This document shows positions 47,400 to 57,634 of a stretch of 64,000 bases of DNA, in pieces. Under the pieces are notes generated by a model. It made no database searches and was not told the origin of the DNA. It was given only the letters and a program-made list of their open reading frames with translations. Position 1 is the first letter of the stretch, and each line of letters begins with the position of its first letter. The position numbers were made by a program, and so were the translations under genes. Source of the stretch: Geobacteraceae bacterium (lineage in GTDB: Bacteria > Desulfobacterota > Desulfuromonadia > Geobacterales > Geobacteraceae); NCBI GenBank assembly GCA_024281055.1, contig JAMXLF010000045.1:1-64000 (forward strand). The letters run 5' to 3'.

Positions 47400-47931
47400 T
47401 CAATTTCTGGTCGTACTGCTTCTTGGGCTGGCGTTATCTTTGCCGGGATGCACAAAGAAAGAGCCGCCTCCGCCGCCCCAGACACCACAACCTAAGCCGG
47501 CCGCCAAGCCGTCTCCTCCGCCAGTTTCGGTGCAGCAGCAGGCTTCATCGGCGAAAGCTGCCCAGTCACAATTTGACTTTAGCTCCAAGAAAGATCCGTT
47601 TAAGCCTTATGTCGCCGAGGTTGCTCAGGGAAAGCCAGCTGTCGGGCCGGGCAAGGGTGGAAAAACTGAGGAAGTCCTTCCTATCCAAAGCTACGATGTA
47701 ACCAAATTCAAGGTTGCCGGTATCATTGTCGGCATGAAAGAAAATTCAGCGCTGATAATCGATCCAAAGGGCAAAGGTTACGTGGTGAAGCAAGGTATGC
47801 TGATCGGTAACAACGATGGCCGGATAACCCGGATAGCCTCGACTTACATAGAGGTAACGGAACTCTACCGAGAAGAGAATGGCCGTACCAGGAAGCAAAC
47901 AACCAGGCTTGTACTGTCCCAGAAAAAGTAA
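47380..47931 (+). CDS. pilP: Type IV pilus lipoprotein PilP
   Basis: 183 aa from ATG 47380, inside the end of pilO, with lipobox LPGC (Cys near residue 23). A Pro-rich linker (EPPPPPQTPQPKP) leads to the PilP beta domain: FKVAGIIVGMKENSALIIDPKGKGYVVKQG. Inner-membrane-anchored link from PilNO to the PilQ secretin. Earlier in-frame starts give extra residues without the lipobox at the right place. Confidence 0.93.
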   Translation: MTKKENNQFLVVLLLGLALSLPGCTKKEPPPPPQTPQPKPAAKPSPPPVSVQQQASSAKAAQSQFDFSSKKDPFKPYVAEVAQGKPAVGPGKGGKTEEVLPIQSYDVTKFKVAGIIVGMKENSALIIDPKGKGYVVKQGMLIGNNDGRITRIASTYIEVTELYREENGRTRKQTTRLVLSQKK

Positions 47932-47943
47932 GGAGACTTCCAG

Positions 47944-50739
47944 ATGAGCATGCGCACAGACAGAATGATTTTCAAGGCTATCACCCTGCTGTTTCTTCTG
48001 GTAGTTTCAGCCGGATGCGCAGAGACAAATATCGGTGTCAAGGATGCTTCTCAGCCCGCCATGAGCGACACGTCTGTCATCCAGGCCGTCAAAGTCTCCA
48101 GTGATGCTTCTCAAGTGGAGATTTCCGCTGACAAACGCCTTACCTTTACATTCTATAAGTCTACCGAACCTCCTATGGCGGTTATTGACCTGGCACAGAC
48201 CGAACCGGGAGCTGTAACAAGACAAATCGCTGTGAATTCCGGAATTATTAGGGATATCCACATTAGCAGCCATAGTGTGGGTGGTGGTGTGTTGAGCCGC
48301 ATCGAAATTGCCTTGACGAAAGATGCGGAGTTCACGGTAACGCCTGACCCTGTGGATAAAGCCAAGCTTTTGGTTACATTTCCAAAGACTCAGGCAGCTG
48401 CGGCTGCCACAGTAAATGCGGAAGGGAAAGCGGAAGTAAAAGAAACAGCTCAACCGGAAGCTGTAAAATCTGCTCCACCGGCAGCTGCGGCAGAACTGCG
48501 AATAAAGCCCGAGGATGGCGGGGCAAAGCCAGAGGCCGCTATCAAGGAAAAGGGGATAACCGCGTCCGAAATCAAGGAAAGCGATGCCTCCCCTATGGCA
48601 AGTTCAACCAATCCGGCCCCGGCGCCTGCTGTGACAACGAAAAGAGAGGAAATTGCGGCAGGGGTCGAAGCCAAAGATGCTATCAAGCCAGGACAGAGAG
48701 TCTTGACGGCCATTAACGTTGTCAAGGACGGGGTGGAACTGGAAGTAAATGGTGGAGTGGAGAGTTTTAATGCATTTAAGCTTACGAAACCGACGCGACT
48801 GGTTGTTGATATTATAGGAGCAAAAAGTGGCATCGCTGCGAAAGTTATTCCCGTGAATAGCTTCGGCATCGCAAAGGCACGTTTGGGGACGACCGCGGAT
48901 AAGGTTCGGATCGTTTTCGATTCGTCTAAAGAGGCCCTTCCTGCTTACAAGGTAACTAAGTATGACAAGGGAGTTAAGGTCGATTTTGCTGGCGTGCCCA
49001 TCACTTCATCCGCAAAAGCGGCGCCGACCACCAAAGGTAGCTCGCAGGCTTTGCCGGCGCCTGAGTCAAGAAGTGCTGGAAAGGGCAGAACCGGAATCGT
49101 AGAAGCTTTAGACTTCAAGTTGGTGGATGGGTATTCGAGGATTGCCATCAAGGTGTCCGGTGATTGCATTGTGGGCAAGCCGGTAAAGACCGCTGAAGGT
49201 CTTGCACTTACGATAAAAAAATGCCAGATACCGGCGAACCTGCAACGCATGCTTGATACAAGGGCCTTTGCAAGTGTCGTCACGGCCGTTACCCCCTATC
49301 AGATCAGGATGAAAAAAGGGTATGATTCAAGATTTCTCGTGAGATTGCGCGCAGATGCACCCTATAAGATAAATCAGGAAGGAGATACCATCTTTTGGGA
49401 TATAAAGAACCCCGAAGGAATGGAAACACCGTCTCTGATGTCCGAGGTTGCCAAGCCGCCTGTGCCTCGTCCCGTGGCGGTTAAGCCGGGAAAGACGGAA
49501 ATGATCGATACTGCAGCGTCCAAGGCCGCACAGAAAAAGACCTATACAGGAAGAAGGGTTTCCCTCGAATTTTCCGATGCTGATATCCGAAAGATATTTC
49601 AACTGATTGCCGAGGTCAGCAATCTCAATTTTCTTATTGCCGATGATGTCAGCGGTACTATCAGTCTCAAGCTTATAAATGTTCCTTGGGATCAGGCTCT
49701 CGATGTCATTCTGGAGAGCAAGAACCTTGAGAAAAAGCAAGAAGGAAATATCATGTATATCCGGCCGAAGGGGAGGTTCAAAACCCAGGAGCAGGAAGAT
49801 GCGGAGGCACAGAAGCTTCGCGAAAGAACAATGCCGCTCAAAACTCAGGTGTTCGATGTGAATTTCGCGGCGATTGGTGATGTAGCTGGTCAGTTTAATA
49901 CGCTTGCAAGCGAGCGGGGAAAGATTATCCAGGATGCGCGTACCAATAAAGTTATCGTGACAGATATTGAGCCAAAACTTCAGGCGATGAAGGATCTGCT
50001 GAAAATACTCGACGTGCCCGAGAAGCAGGTCATGATCGAGGCACGGATTGTTGAGGCAACCTCGACCTTTGTTCGCGATCTTGGGGTACAATGGGGGATT
50101 CATTACAACGATGGTTCCGCGTCGATTCTCGGAATCAACAAGCTTGATACAGGTTTCGGCGGTGTCGTGAGTGCACCGCCAGCGTCCGGATTACCGACTG
50201 TTGACAGCTCGGGCGGTGCATTGGGACTATCGTTCGGGACTCTCACGAGCAACGTCCAGGTTGACCTGAGATTGTCCGCGGCGGCCACAGCAGGGTTAAT
50301 CAAAATTGTCTCTACCCCCAAGGTGGTCACACTCAACAATAAGGCAGCAAAGATCACGCAAGGGCAGTCGATTCCCTATCAGACGACGTCTGCGGAGGGG
50401 ACCAAGACGGAATTCGTCCAGGCGGCGCTCACGCTCGAAGTTACTCCGCATATTACCGCTGATGGTAACATTGGCATGAAGGTTCATGCTTCCAACAACT
50501 CAGCTGGGACGGGGAACCCTCCACCGATCAACACAAAGGAAGCAACCACCGAACTACAGGTCAGAAACGGCGAAACCACCGTCATTGGCGGCATTTACGT
50601 TGACAGTGATACGGAGAGTGACCAGGGGGTTCCTTTCTTGATGAACATCCCCTTATTGGGCTGGTTGTTTAAGTCAAATACAGTCAACAAGACGAAAACT
50701 GAGCTGTTGATCTTTATAACGCCGAAAATCGTTTCTTGA
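47944..50739 (+). CDS. pilQ: Type IV pilus secretin PilQ
   Basis: 931 aa outer-membrane secretin. Lipobox VSAGC (C25) suggests a lipoprotein. Two or three AMIN-type peptidoglycan-binding repeats occupy roughly 35-135, 250-350 and 370-490, separated by Ala/Pro/Lys-rich linkers. Then come the STN-like domain (VSLEFSDADIRKIFQLIAEVSNLNF, in parts), an N1 domain (FDVNFAAIGDVA) and the secretin core, including VPFLMNIPLLGWLFKSN and LLIFITPKIV at the C terminus. Longer than many PilQ because of the linkers. Confidence 0.95.
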   Translation: MSMRTDRMIFKAITLLFLLVVSAGCAETNIGVKDASQPAMSDTSVIQAVKVSSDASQVEISADKRLTFTFYKSTEPPMAVIDLAQTEPGAVTRQIAVNSGIIRDIHISSHSVGGGVLSRIEIALTKDAEFTVTPDPVDKAKLLVTFPKTQAAAAATVNAEGKAEVKETAQPEAVKSAPPAAAAELRIKPEDGGAKPEAAIKEKGITASEIKESDASPMASSTNPAPAPAVTTKREEIAAGVEAKDAIKPGQRVLTAINVVKDGVELEVNGGVESFNAFKLTKPTRLVVDIIGAKSGIAAKVIPVNSFGIAKARLGTTADKVRIVFDSSKEALPAYKVTKYDKGVKVDFAGVPITSSAKAAPTTKGSSQALPAPESRSAGKGRTGIVEALDFKLVDGYSRIAIKVSGDCIVGKPVKTAEGLALTIKKCQIPANLQRMLDTRAFASVVTAVTPYQIRMKKGYDSRFLVRLRADAPYKINQEGDTIFWDIKNPEGMETPSLMSEVAKPPVPRPVAVKPGKTEMIDTAASKAAQKKTYTGRRVSLEFSDADIRKIFQLIAEVSNLNFLIADDVSGTISLKLINVPWDQALDVILESKNLEKKQEGNIMYIRPKGRFKTQEQEDAEAQKLRERTMPLKTQVFDVNFAAIGDVAGQFNTLASERGKIIQDARTNKVIVTDIEPKLQAMKDLLKILDVPEKQVMIEARIVEATSTFVRDLGVQWGIHYNDGSASILGINKLDTGFGGVVSAPPASGLPTVDSSGGALGLSFGTLTSNVQVDLRLSAAATAGLIKIVSTPKVVTLNNKAAKITQGQSIPYQTTSAEGTKTEFVQAALTLEVTPHITADGNIGMKVHASNNSAGTGNPPPINTKEATTELQVRNGETTVIGGIYVDSDTESDQGVPFLMNIPLLGWLFKSNTVNKTKTELLIFITPKIVS

Positions 50740-50776
50740 GCCTTTGTTGCTTTTACTAACTAGAAGGGAGTAGAAC

Positions 50777-51535
50777 ATGAAATTAAGTTATTGTTATGTA
50801 GTTCTTTTCTCACTGATTACCATGGTGTTTGCTGGTTGCGGAGGGAGTGGCGGTGGCGCCGGCGGTGGTCAAGGTTTGAACGGAAGTATAACGGTTATTG
50901 CCACGCCAACTGGGTCCGTAGTTAATGCAACGGCAACCTACAGCAATCCAACAGCAACAAACCTGATTGGAGTCCCTATTACGTTTAGCGCCCATATAGG
51001 CTCTCAAACTTTCCCTCTGGGAACTTTTAATACAAATAATTCAGGAGCTGTTAACGTATCGTTCTCACCGGCCGCCTTCAATGGAACGCAAACAATTACT
51101 ATCGTTGCCAGTACAGGCAACCTTTCCAACTTTGCTTCGATTGTCATGAGCGGAAGAACGTTGACTGTTACGCCGCCGGCAAATCTAACTCTTACGACGA
51201 CACAGGCGGTGGGGACTGCTATTCCATTCACCATTCCGCCGGCTCAAGGCTTTGTCACGATCACGGACCCTTTTACCAATGTCTTGGATAGTCATTCGAT
51301 AACGATTGCCGGATTGCCTGTTTCAAGCAATCCGTCCGATACCTTGACGCTGGTTTCGTCAACGACAACGACCAATTCGGGGGGAACCGCTGTCTTTCCC
51401 GGAGCGAACGGCACGCTTATTGTGCCCGCTATCGGAGCCGTCGAGACGATGACCATTACCTGGACGGTTACGGATACGGTAACTGGTCTGATCGGGACTG
51501 GCGTAACGACGGTTACTCTGACGAAAACATCGTGA
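50777..51535 (+). CDS. Lipoprotein with Ig-like beta-sandwich repeats
   Basis: 252 aa. Lipobox VFAGC (C21), a Gly-rich spacer, then Ser/Thr/Val-rich sequence typical of bacterial Ig-like domains (ATYSNPTATNLIGVPITFSA, GAVNVSFSPAAFNGTQTITIVAST). RBS GAAGGGAG upstream. It follows pilQ by 37 bases and precedes a second Ig-like lipoprotein, suggesting surface-exposed partners of the pilus; no precise family recognised. Confidence 0.75.
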   Translation: MKLSYCYVVLFSLITMVFAGCGGSGGGAGGGQGLNGSITVIATPTGSVVNATATYSNPTATNLIGVPITFSAHIGSQTFPLGTFNTNNSGAVNVSFSPAAFNGTQTITIVASTGNLSNFASIVMSGRTLTVTPPANLTLTTTQAVGTAIPFTIPPAQGFVTITDPFTNVLDSHSITIAGLPVSSNPSDTLTLVSSTTTTNSGGTAVFPGANGTLIVPAIGAVETMTITWTVTDTVTGLIGTGVTTVTLTKTS

Positions 51536-51590
51536 TCTCTTCACGTTAAATGCAGTCAAAGGTATCTTCAATGCTATCCAGGGGGCTTTC

Positions 51591-53591
51591 ATGAAGCGGG
51601 CGAGACAATTTAGTTTTATACTTTCTTCATTGGTAATGTGCGGCCTTGCACTTCTTGCAGGCTGTGGGGGGGGAGCCAGCGGGAGCAATTCAGTCATAAG
51701 CCTGAATCAGGCGTCAACGGCAACGGCAACGCTCCAGATGAGCAACAGCAACCTGCAGGTAAGCGGGACCGCAACGGTGACGGCAAATTTTGTCAATCAA
51801 GGTCAGCCGGTTTCCGGCGCTCAGGTTACTTTCACGTCAACTTTGGGCACATTCAACCCCGCGGTGGCCGTCTTGACCGATGCAACAGGTACGGCCACGA
51901 CGCAACTATTGGCTGGGAACACACCCGGAGCGGGAATAATCACTGCCACGGCAACCATAAACGGTGCCAAAGTCACAAAGTCGATTACCTTTTCCGTGGC
52001 AATGCCGCAGATCGTCATTTCAACGCCCGTTTTAGGGCCGAATACTCCTCTCGCGCCGGCAGGATCGACCAGCGTTACCGTTTCCTTGACCGATTCAAAT
52101 GGCAATCCCTTTACAACGCCGGTTGATGTTACTTTTACATCCAACTTTGTATCCGCAGGAAAGGCGACTTTGCTTTCGCCGGTTCGTTCGAATAACGGCG
52201 TAGCTTCTTCGACCTATACAGCAGCGGGAGGGGCGGGCACGGATACTATTACGGTCTCCGTGGGTGGAGCCAGTGTGACGACTACCATTGTCGTGAACGG
52301 TGCTGCTGCGAACTCCATTTCCTATGTTTCCGCTACGCCAACGAGCATCGCTTTGAAAGGAACGGGCGGGTTCGGCAGGTCTGAGTCATCTTTGGTGGTT
52401 TTCAAGGTGCTGGACACGAACGGGCAGCCAAAAGCCGGTCAAGCTGTTGATTTTTCACTCAATACTACGGTCGGGGGATTGTCACTCACCTCTTCATCTG
52501 CCAGTAGCGTGGCAGATGGCACGGTTTCGACTTACGTTCTTTCTGGCATCGTTTCCACACCGGTGCGTGTGACTGCAACCATACATGGCTCTTCGCCGCC
52601 AATTTCCACCATGTCGGACCAGCTGGTGGTTTCAACGGGCATTCCCACCCAGGACGGCTTTTCGTTGGCTGTCGCGACCTTGAATCCAGGTGGTGGTGAC
52701 TTCGACGGCATCACCGATGTCTTTACTGCACGGCTCGCCGATCATTTTGGTAACCCCGTTCCGGATGGCACGACGGTATATTTTACAGCCCAGAGCGGCT
52801 CGATAGATCCTACCTGTACAACGGCAAACGGTGTCTGTTCTGTGACCTGGCGAAGCCAGGGGCTGCGTCCGCCTGACGGGATGGCGGCGATCCTCGCCTA
52901 CGCAATCGGCGAGGAAAGTTTTACCGATGTTAATGGCAATGGTGTCGCCGACGGCCCGAGTGTCGCCGCCTGTCTTAGCGCCGGAAGCTTGCAGAGATCG
53001 GTTATGTGTGGCGAATTCACCGACACGACCCAGGCGTTCCGCGACGATGGCCATACGGGGCACTACGATCCTCCGGGCACTATTCTAGCGACGTTCCCCA
53101 ATTTCCCCGGTGACATGTTCATCGATTTCAACGGTTCAGGAAAAGTCGACCGAGATGGCATCTTTAACGGCATTTTAAGGCCCAGCACAGTCCCAGGCCC
53201 GGCAACAAAGCATGTGTTTGCAAATGCGCTCATCGTCATGTCCACATCAACTGGAATAGTAACAATGACATCGCCAAGTAACAAGGTTATTAGAGCGGCA
53301 AGCGGAACCCCTCTCGTTGCAGCCTCCACAGCTTTGACATTCTCGGTTCAAGATCTTAATACGCTACGGAACAACCCCATGGCTGCAGGAACTACCTTCA
53401 CAGTAACAAGTGGAAGTCCGGATTGCCTGACGGTTAACCCTGCCCTCAGCACGTTCGTCGTGCTCAATACATTAGATGGTCCGTCCGTCTTCACAACATC
53501 TGTGTCCAATAAATGTGCGGCTGGCGGTTCGGGATTTGTCACGATTTCGGGAGGCGGTTCTGGTGGTCTTGTATTCCCCCTTACCTGGTAA
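51591..53591 (+). CDS. Large lipoprotein with Big_1-type Ig-like repeats
   Basis: 666 aa. Lipobox LLAGC (C25), Gly-rich spacer, then at least three Ig-like repeats of the invasin/intimin Big_1 kind: QGQPVSGAQVTFTSTLGTFNP with DATGTATTQLLAG, DSNGNPFTTPVDVTFTS with NGVASSTYTA, and DTNGQPKAGQAVDFSLN (shown in parts). A further domain near 380-560 has DFDGITDVF and DVNGNGVADG, dockerin/calcium-like Asp loops. Likely a cell-surface adhesin. Last gene before the terminator preceding aroC. Confidence 0.82.
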   Translation: MKRARQFSFILSSLVMCGLALLAGCGGGASGSNSVISLNQASTATATLQMSNSNLQVSGTATVTANFVNQGQPVSGAQVTFTSTLGTFNPAVAVLTDATGTATTQLLAGNTPGAGIITATATINGAKVTKSITFSVAMPQIVISTPVLGPNTPLAPAGSTSVTVSLTDSNGNPFTTPVDVTFTSNFVSAGKATLLSPVRSNNGVASSTYTAAGGAGTDTITVSVGGASVTTTIVVNGAAANSISYVSATPTSIALKGTGGFGRSESSLVVFKVLDTNGQPKAGQAVDFSLNTTVGGLSLTSSSASSVADGTVSTYVLSGIVSTPVRVTATIHGSSPPISTMSDQLVVSTGIPTQDGFSLAVATLNPGGGDFDGITDVFTARLADHFGNPVPDGTTVYFTAQSGSIDPTCTTANGVCSVTWRSQGLRPPDGMAAILAYAIGEESFTDVNGNGVADGPSVAACLSAGSLQRSVMCGEFTDTTQAFRDDGHTGHYDPPGTILATFPNFPGDMFIDFNGSGKVDRDGIFNGILRPSTVPGPATKHVFANALIVMSTSTGIVTMTSPSNKVIRAASGTPLVAASTALTFSVQDLNTLRNNPMAAGTTFTVTSGSPDCLTVNPALSTFVVLNTLDGPSVFTTSVSNKCAAGGSGFVTISGGGSGGLVFPLTW

Positions 53592-53653
53592 TGTGGATTT
53601 GATTCGCTGCTGAAATCAAAATAACGCTTCTTTTTTCATCCGGATACAATTAG

Positions 53654-53680
53654 AATGCCAGGGGAAACCCTGGCATTTGT
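53654..53680 (+). terminator. Terminator after the Ig-like lipoprotein
   Basis: Perfect 10-bp stem (53654-53663 with 53668-53677) and GAAA loop, with a short T-rich tail, 22 bases before the aroC ATG. Confidence 0.8.
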
Positions 53681-53698
53681 TTAAAAAATGGAGTAATT

Positions 53699-54880
53699 AT
53701 GATTCGTTACCTTACCGCCGGCGAATCCCACGGTCCGCAACTGACCGCCATCGTTGAAGGGGTGCCGGCAGGCCTCAAGCTTTCCGAAGAGACGATCAAC
53801 CGGGATCTTGCCCGTCGCCAGTGCGGCTACGGTCGCGGCGGACGGATGAAGATCGAGAGGGACACGGTGGAAATTCTCTCCGGGGTCCGTTGGGGGGAGA
53901 CAATCGGTTCGCCGATTACCCTCGGCGTCAAAAACCGGGACTGGCCGAACTGGCAGGAGAAGATGTCGCCCGAGGAACGGTATCGGGACGATGAGATCGC
54001 AGTGACCCGCGCCCGGCCGGGGCATGCGGACCTGGCCGGGGCCATCAAATATGACCACCGCGATGTGCGGAACATCCTCGAGCGTTCCAGTGCACGCGAG
54101 ACGGCGGTCAGGGTGGCGGTCGGTGCACTGGCCAAGGCACTGCTCACCAATTTCGGCATCACCGTTCACGGTTTCGTTGTCGAACTTGGAGACATTCGCG
54201 CCGAGCGTCCCGACCTCCCCGTTGAGGAACTAAGGGAACTTGCCGATAAATCAGAGCTCTTCACCTACGACAAAGCCGCTGAACCAAAGATGAAGGAGCT
54301 GATCGACCGGATGAAAGACGCCGGGGACACTGTGGGGGGCGTTGTCGAGATAATTGTGACGGGCGTTCCGGTCGGTCTTGGCAGTCATGTCCAGTGGGAC
54401 CGAAAGCTCGACGCCCGCCTTTCCATGGCCGTCATGAGCATCCAGGCGATCAAGGGAGTGGAGATCGGCCTCGGTTTTGAGGCTGCCCGCAGTCCCGGCT
54501 CGAAAGTTCATGACGAGATATTCTTCGATGCCGGTCGCCTCATGGAAGGCAAATTGACCGGTTTCTACCGGGAAACCAACAACGCCGGCGGCATCGAGGG
54601 CGGAATCAGCAACGGTGAACATCTTGTTATCCGGGCAGCCATGAAACCGATCCCGACTCTTTATCGCCCCCTCAGGTCAGTGGATATTGTCTCCAAGGAA
54701 CCTTTCGAAGCAACGGTCGAGCGTTCCGACGTGTGTGCCGTGCCGGCTGCCGCTGTAGTTGCCGAGGCCGTGGTAGCTGTCGAGGTTGCAAACGCGTTCT
54801 TGGAGAAGTTCGGGGGAGATTCTCTCACGGAAATCGAGCGTAACTTCCAAGGCTACCTGGCATACCTGAGAGCGTTCTAG
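53699..54880 (+). CDS. aroC: Chorismate synthase
   Basis: 393 aa. Converts EPSP to chorismate using reduced FMN. Signatures: [19 protein letters not shown] at the N terminus, [43 protein letters not shown], and [23 protein letters not shown] 53699 follows AATGGAGTAA. First of three shikimate genes here (aroC, aroB, aroQ), feeding chorismate to aromatic amino acids and to MqnA. Confidence 0.96.
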   Translation: MIRYLTAGESHGPQLTAIVEGVPAGLKLSEETINRDLARRQCGYGRGGRMKIERDTVEILSGVRWGETIGSPITLGVKNRDWPNWQEKMSPEERYRDDEIAVTRARPGHADLAGAIKYDHRDVRNILERSSARETAVRVAVGALAKALLTNFGITVHGFVVELGDIRAERPDLPVEELRELADKSELFTYDKAAEPKMKELIDRMKDAGDTVGGVVEIIVTGVPVGLGSHVQWDRKLDARLSMAVMSIQAIKGVEIGLGFEAARSPGSKVHDEIFFDAGRLMEGKLTGFYRETNNAGGIEGGISNGEHLVIRAAMKPIPTLYRPLRSVDIVSKEPFEATVERSDVCAVPAAAVVAEAVVAVEVANAFLEKFGGDSLTEIERNFQGYLAYLRAF

Positions 54881-55014
54881 TTTGCAAGGCGCCATCATGG
54901 CCAGCCTTGCAGTGATCTGTATTGACACTGCCTATAAATGATAGAAGATGATGTGCTAAATTTTATTATGACTAAAAATTGCATAACGCCGGGAAAGGGC
55001 AGAAGAGGTTAACC

Positions 55015-56097
55015 TTGAAATCCATCACCGTTGGACTGGGAGAACGGAGCTATCCCATTTATTTCGGCACCGGAATTCTTGCCGAGATAGGAAACCTATG
55101 CCGTAGTCAGGGACTGGGGACTACTGCAGCAGTCGTCACCAATCCGACTGTCGGTGCTCTCTATCTGGCACGGGTAACCCAGGCACTGGCCGGGGCGGGT
55201 TTCTCGGTAGTTACGGTCGAAATCCCGGACGGGGAAGAATTCAAGAATATCGAGACCCTTAAAGGAATCTATGACCGGCTGATCGATTCAGGTCTCGACA
55301 GGGGTTCCTTTATTGTCGCGCTCGGTGGTGGTGTGGTCGGCGATATCGCCGGTTACGCCGCTGCGTCATACCTGCGCGGCATACCTTTCGTGCAGGTGCC
55401 GACCACGCTTTTGGCCCAGGTTGATAGCAGTGTCGGCGGAAAGACCGGTATAAACCATGAAAAAGGAAAAAACCTCATCGGCGCCTTCTATCAACCCCGC
55501 CTGGTGCTTGTTGACGTCGCGACCCTCGACACCCTTCAGGAGCGTGAGTATATAAGCGGCTTGGCCGAAGTCGCAAAGTATGGTATTGTCCTGAGCAAGG
55601 AGCTGTTTCAGTTCCTTGTCGACCATGCGCAGAGGCTGCTTGCAAGGGACAAGGATTGTCTCATCGAGATTATCGAGCGGTCCTGTGCGATTAAGGCCTC
55701 GATCGTGGAAAAGGACGAGCGCGAAGCCGGATTGCGTGCGGTCCTCAATTATGGGCACACTATAGGCCACGCAGTGGAAACCCTAACCGGTTATACGCAA
55801 TTCAAGCATGGTGAAGCGGTAGCCATCGGCATGGTCCTCGCTGCGAAGTGTTCCCAATATATGGCCTACGCTGACGGGGATGATACAGAGAAAATCACGG
55901 GGCTTCTCAGGAGCCTGAGGTTGCCGGTAGAACCCCCGCGCTTTAGCGCTGCGGCGTACCGTGAGGCACTGCTGCGGGATAAAAAAGTCAGGGACAGCGG
56001 AATAAATTTTGTGTTCAACAGGGGTATTGGCGGGTATCAGATTGCCCGGGTGGAAGATATTCCGCTTCTGTTGAAAATCTGTGGGATTGGAGATTGA
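55015..56097 (+). CDS. aroB: 3-Dehydroquinate synthase
   Basis: 360 aa from TTG 55015 (GAAGAGGT upstream), where similarity starts (MKSITVGLGERSYPIY). Converts DAHP to 3-dehydroquinate with NAD and a divalent metal. GGGVVGDIAGYAAASYLRGI is the NAD-binding region; metal ligands include the Glu in GLAEVAKYGIV and His in NYGHTIGHAVE and FKHGEAVAIGM. A 134-base gap separates it from aroC, with an imperfect hairpin at 54884-54910 that lacks a T-tract. Confidence 0.95.
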   Translation: MKSITVGLGERSYPIYFGTGILAEIGNLCRSQGLGTTAAVVTNPTVGALYLARVTQALAGAGFSVVTVEIPDGEEFKNIETLKGIYDRLIDSGLDRGSFIVALGGGVVGDIAGYAAASYLRGIPFVQVPTTLLAQVDSSVGGKTGINHEKGKNLIGAFYQPRLVLVDVATLDTLQEREYISGLAEVAKYGIVLSKELFQFLVDHAQRLLARDKDCLIEIIERSCAIKASIVEKDEREAGLRAVLNYGHTIGHAVETLTGYTQFKHGEAVAIGMVLAAKCSQYMAYADGDDTEKITGLLRSLRLPVEPPRFSAAAYREALLRDKKVRDSGINFVFNRGIGGYQIARVEDIPLLLKICGIGD

Positions 56098-56100
56098 CTT

Positions 56101-57204
56101 ATGGAACCGGAATCCAGCTCCTTCTGGTCGGACATCAAGAAACACGAGGAAACCCTTGCCAAGGATCCCCAATCTTACTGTTTTGCCCCGCTTTCTGAGC
56201 TGTACCGGAAAGTAGGACTGTTGGACGACGCCATGAATGTGGCCAAAATGGGGTGCGAGATCCATCCCAATTACGTCGGGGGCTTCATGGCGCTCGGCAG
56301 AGCATATTATGAAAAAGGGATGAAGGCGGAAAGCAGGGCTGCCCTTGAGAGCGTCGTCCGAAGCACCCCGGACAATCTCCTGGCCCAGAAGATTCTCAGC
56401 CAGCTCTATATTGAGGCAGGCGAGCCCGTTGCGGCTGAAACCGCTTTGCGAATGATTATTTCCCTTAACCCGGGAGACCTGGAGAGCCAGGTGCTCCTCG
56501 AATCCCTTAAAAGGGGCTCCAATTCCCAAGGCATGCTTTCTGAGCGAAAATCCGACGAGGAAGAGTTTCTTCTCGAGGAACTGGAAGTAGTCGATGACTT
56601 AGCTTTTGATGCAGAGGCGGATGAAGCGTCCTTGTCCGTAGATATCACGTCTTTGCCCGACCGAAGTGTTGAGGTGCCCGCCGCGGAAGAGTTTGAGGAT
56701 TTTCTGGTTTTTGAAGATGCGGAACCTGTGACAAAGACGGATATGTTGCAAGCTGCCGGAGTCGGGACTGACGGGAAAGGTTCACTTCCCGCTGCGGAAG
56801 AGGCTTGGCAGTTTGACGAGGAAACGGCTGCACGGGAAACGGCTGAACCGGAGGGGAAGGACCCCTTGACGACAGTAACCCTGGCCGAACTGTATGTTTC
56901 CCAGGGGTTTTTAAAACGCGCGTTGACCATTTATCGGGAGTTGTTGACAGCCGATCCCGACAACGAGGATTTACGGAAACGGCTGCTGGATTTGAAGCTC
57001 ACCATTGACAAGGACGAGTCTAGTGCCCGGGATCACGCTCTGGAAGATGGGGGAACTGTTCCCGACTCATCGGCCCAGGCAGAACGCATCTCCCTTGAAG
57101 ATGACGATGAAGACATGGTTGGCCCTGACAGCGTTGCAGCGGGCGATGCAGTCCTTATGACTCTGCAATCGTGGTTGGACAATATCTCAAGGAGGCGACA
57201 ATGA
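56101..57204 (+). CDS. Tetratricopeptide repeat protein with acidic middle region
   Basis: 367 aa. TPR motifs occupy about 20-135 (PLSELYRKVGLLDDAMNVAKMG, GFMALGRAYYEKGMKAESRAALE, AQKILSQLYIEAGEPVAAETALR, in parts), then an acidic stretch (about 140-255) and one more TPR (TLAELYVSQGFLKRALTIYRELL). No signal peptide, so cytosolic. It is three bases after aroB and overlaps the Roadblock gene by four bases; the pair likely works together, perhaps as scaffold and GTPase regulator. Confidence 0.78.
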   Translation: MEPESSSFWSDIKKHEETLAKDPQSYCFAPLSELYRKVGLLDDAMNVAKMGCEIHPNYVGGFMALGRAYYEKGMKAESRAALESVVRSTPDNLLAQKILSQLYIEAGEPVAAETALRMIISLNPGDLESQVLLESLKRGSNSQGMLSERKSDEEEFLLEELEVVDDLAFDAEADEASLSVDITSLPDRSVEVPAAEEFEDFLVFEDAEPVTKTDMLQAAGVGTDGKGSLPAAEEAWQFDEETAARETAEPEGKDPLTTVTLAELYVSQGFLKRALTIYRELLTADPDNEDLRKRLLDLKLTIDKDESSARDHALEDGGTVPDSSAQAERISLEDDDEDMVGPDSVAAGDAVLMTLQSWLDNISRRRQ

Positions 57205-57563
57205 CATTCAGGGAGACGCTCCGTGATATCGTCGGAAATGTTGAAGGTGGGATTGGCGCCGTCATTATGGGATATGACGGGATACCAATCGACGAGTTCA
57301 TCCGTGATGATGCCCCCTTTGACATGCAGTTACTGGCGGTTGAGTATGCGACCGTTCTGAAGGAAGTCAAGAGAACCATCGAGGTCCTGAAGACTGGGGA
57401 CATGGAAGAGATGTCCATCACTACCGAGCGCACCAGGGTTCTTGTTCGCTCGCTGAGCGACGACTTTTTCGTGTTTCTCCTGCTTGATCGACAGGGGAAC
57501 TACGGCAAAGGGCGCTATCTCTTGAAGCGCGAAGCTCCTGGAATGCATGCTGAACTGCAATAG
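57201..57563 (+). CDS. Roadblock/LC7 (MglB-like) domain protein
   Basis: 120 aa from ATG 57201, with GGAGG seven bases upstream and the start overlapping the TPR gene stop. Single Roadblock/LC7 domain: FRETLRDIVGNVEGGIGAVIMGYDGIPI, then DDFFVFLLLDRQGNYGKGRYLL (in parts). Such proteins are often GTPase-activating partners of MglA-like small GTPases; no mglA is in this window. Confidence 0.85.
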   Translation: MTFRETLRDIVGNVEGGIGAVIMGYDGIPIDEFIRDDAPFDMQLLAVEYATVLKEVKRTIEVLKTGDMEEMSITTERTRVLVRSLSDDFFVFLLLDRQGNYGKGRYLLKREAPGMHAELQ

Positions 57564-57634
57564 CTGACGAACGTGACAAGGAAATTCTCGATCTTGCCCC
57601 GATCAGCTTATGAAGTTCTTATACGGGTGGTCCT

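Noticed and set aside
54884-54910. Inverted repeat after aroC as a terminator
   Set aside because: The stem is imperfect and has no T-tract; mentioned only under aroB.
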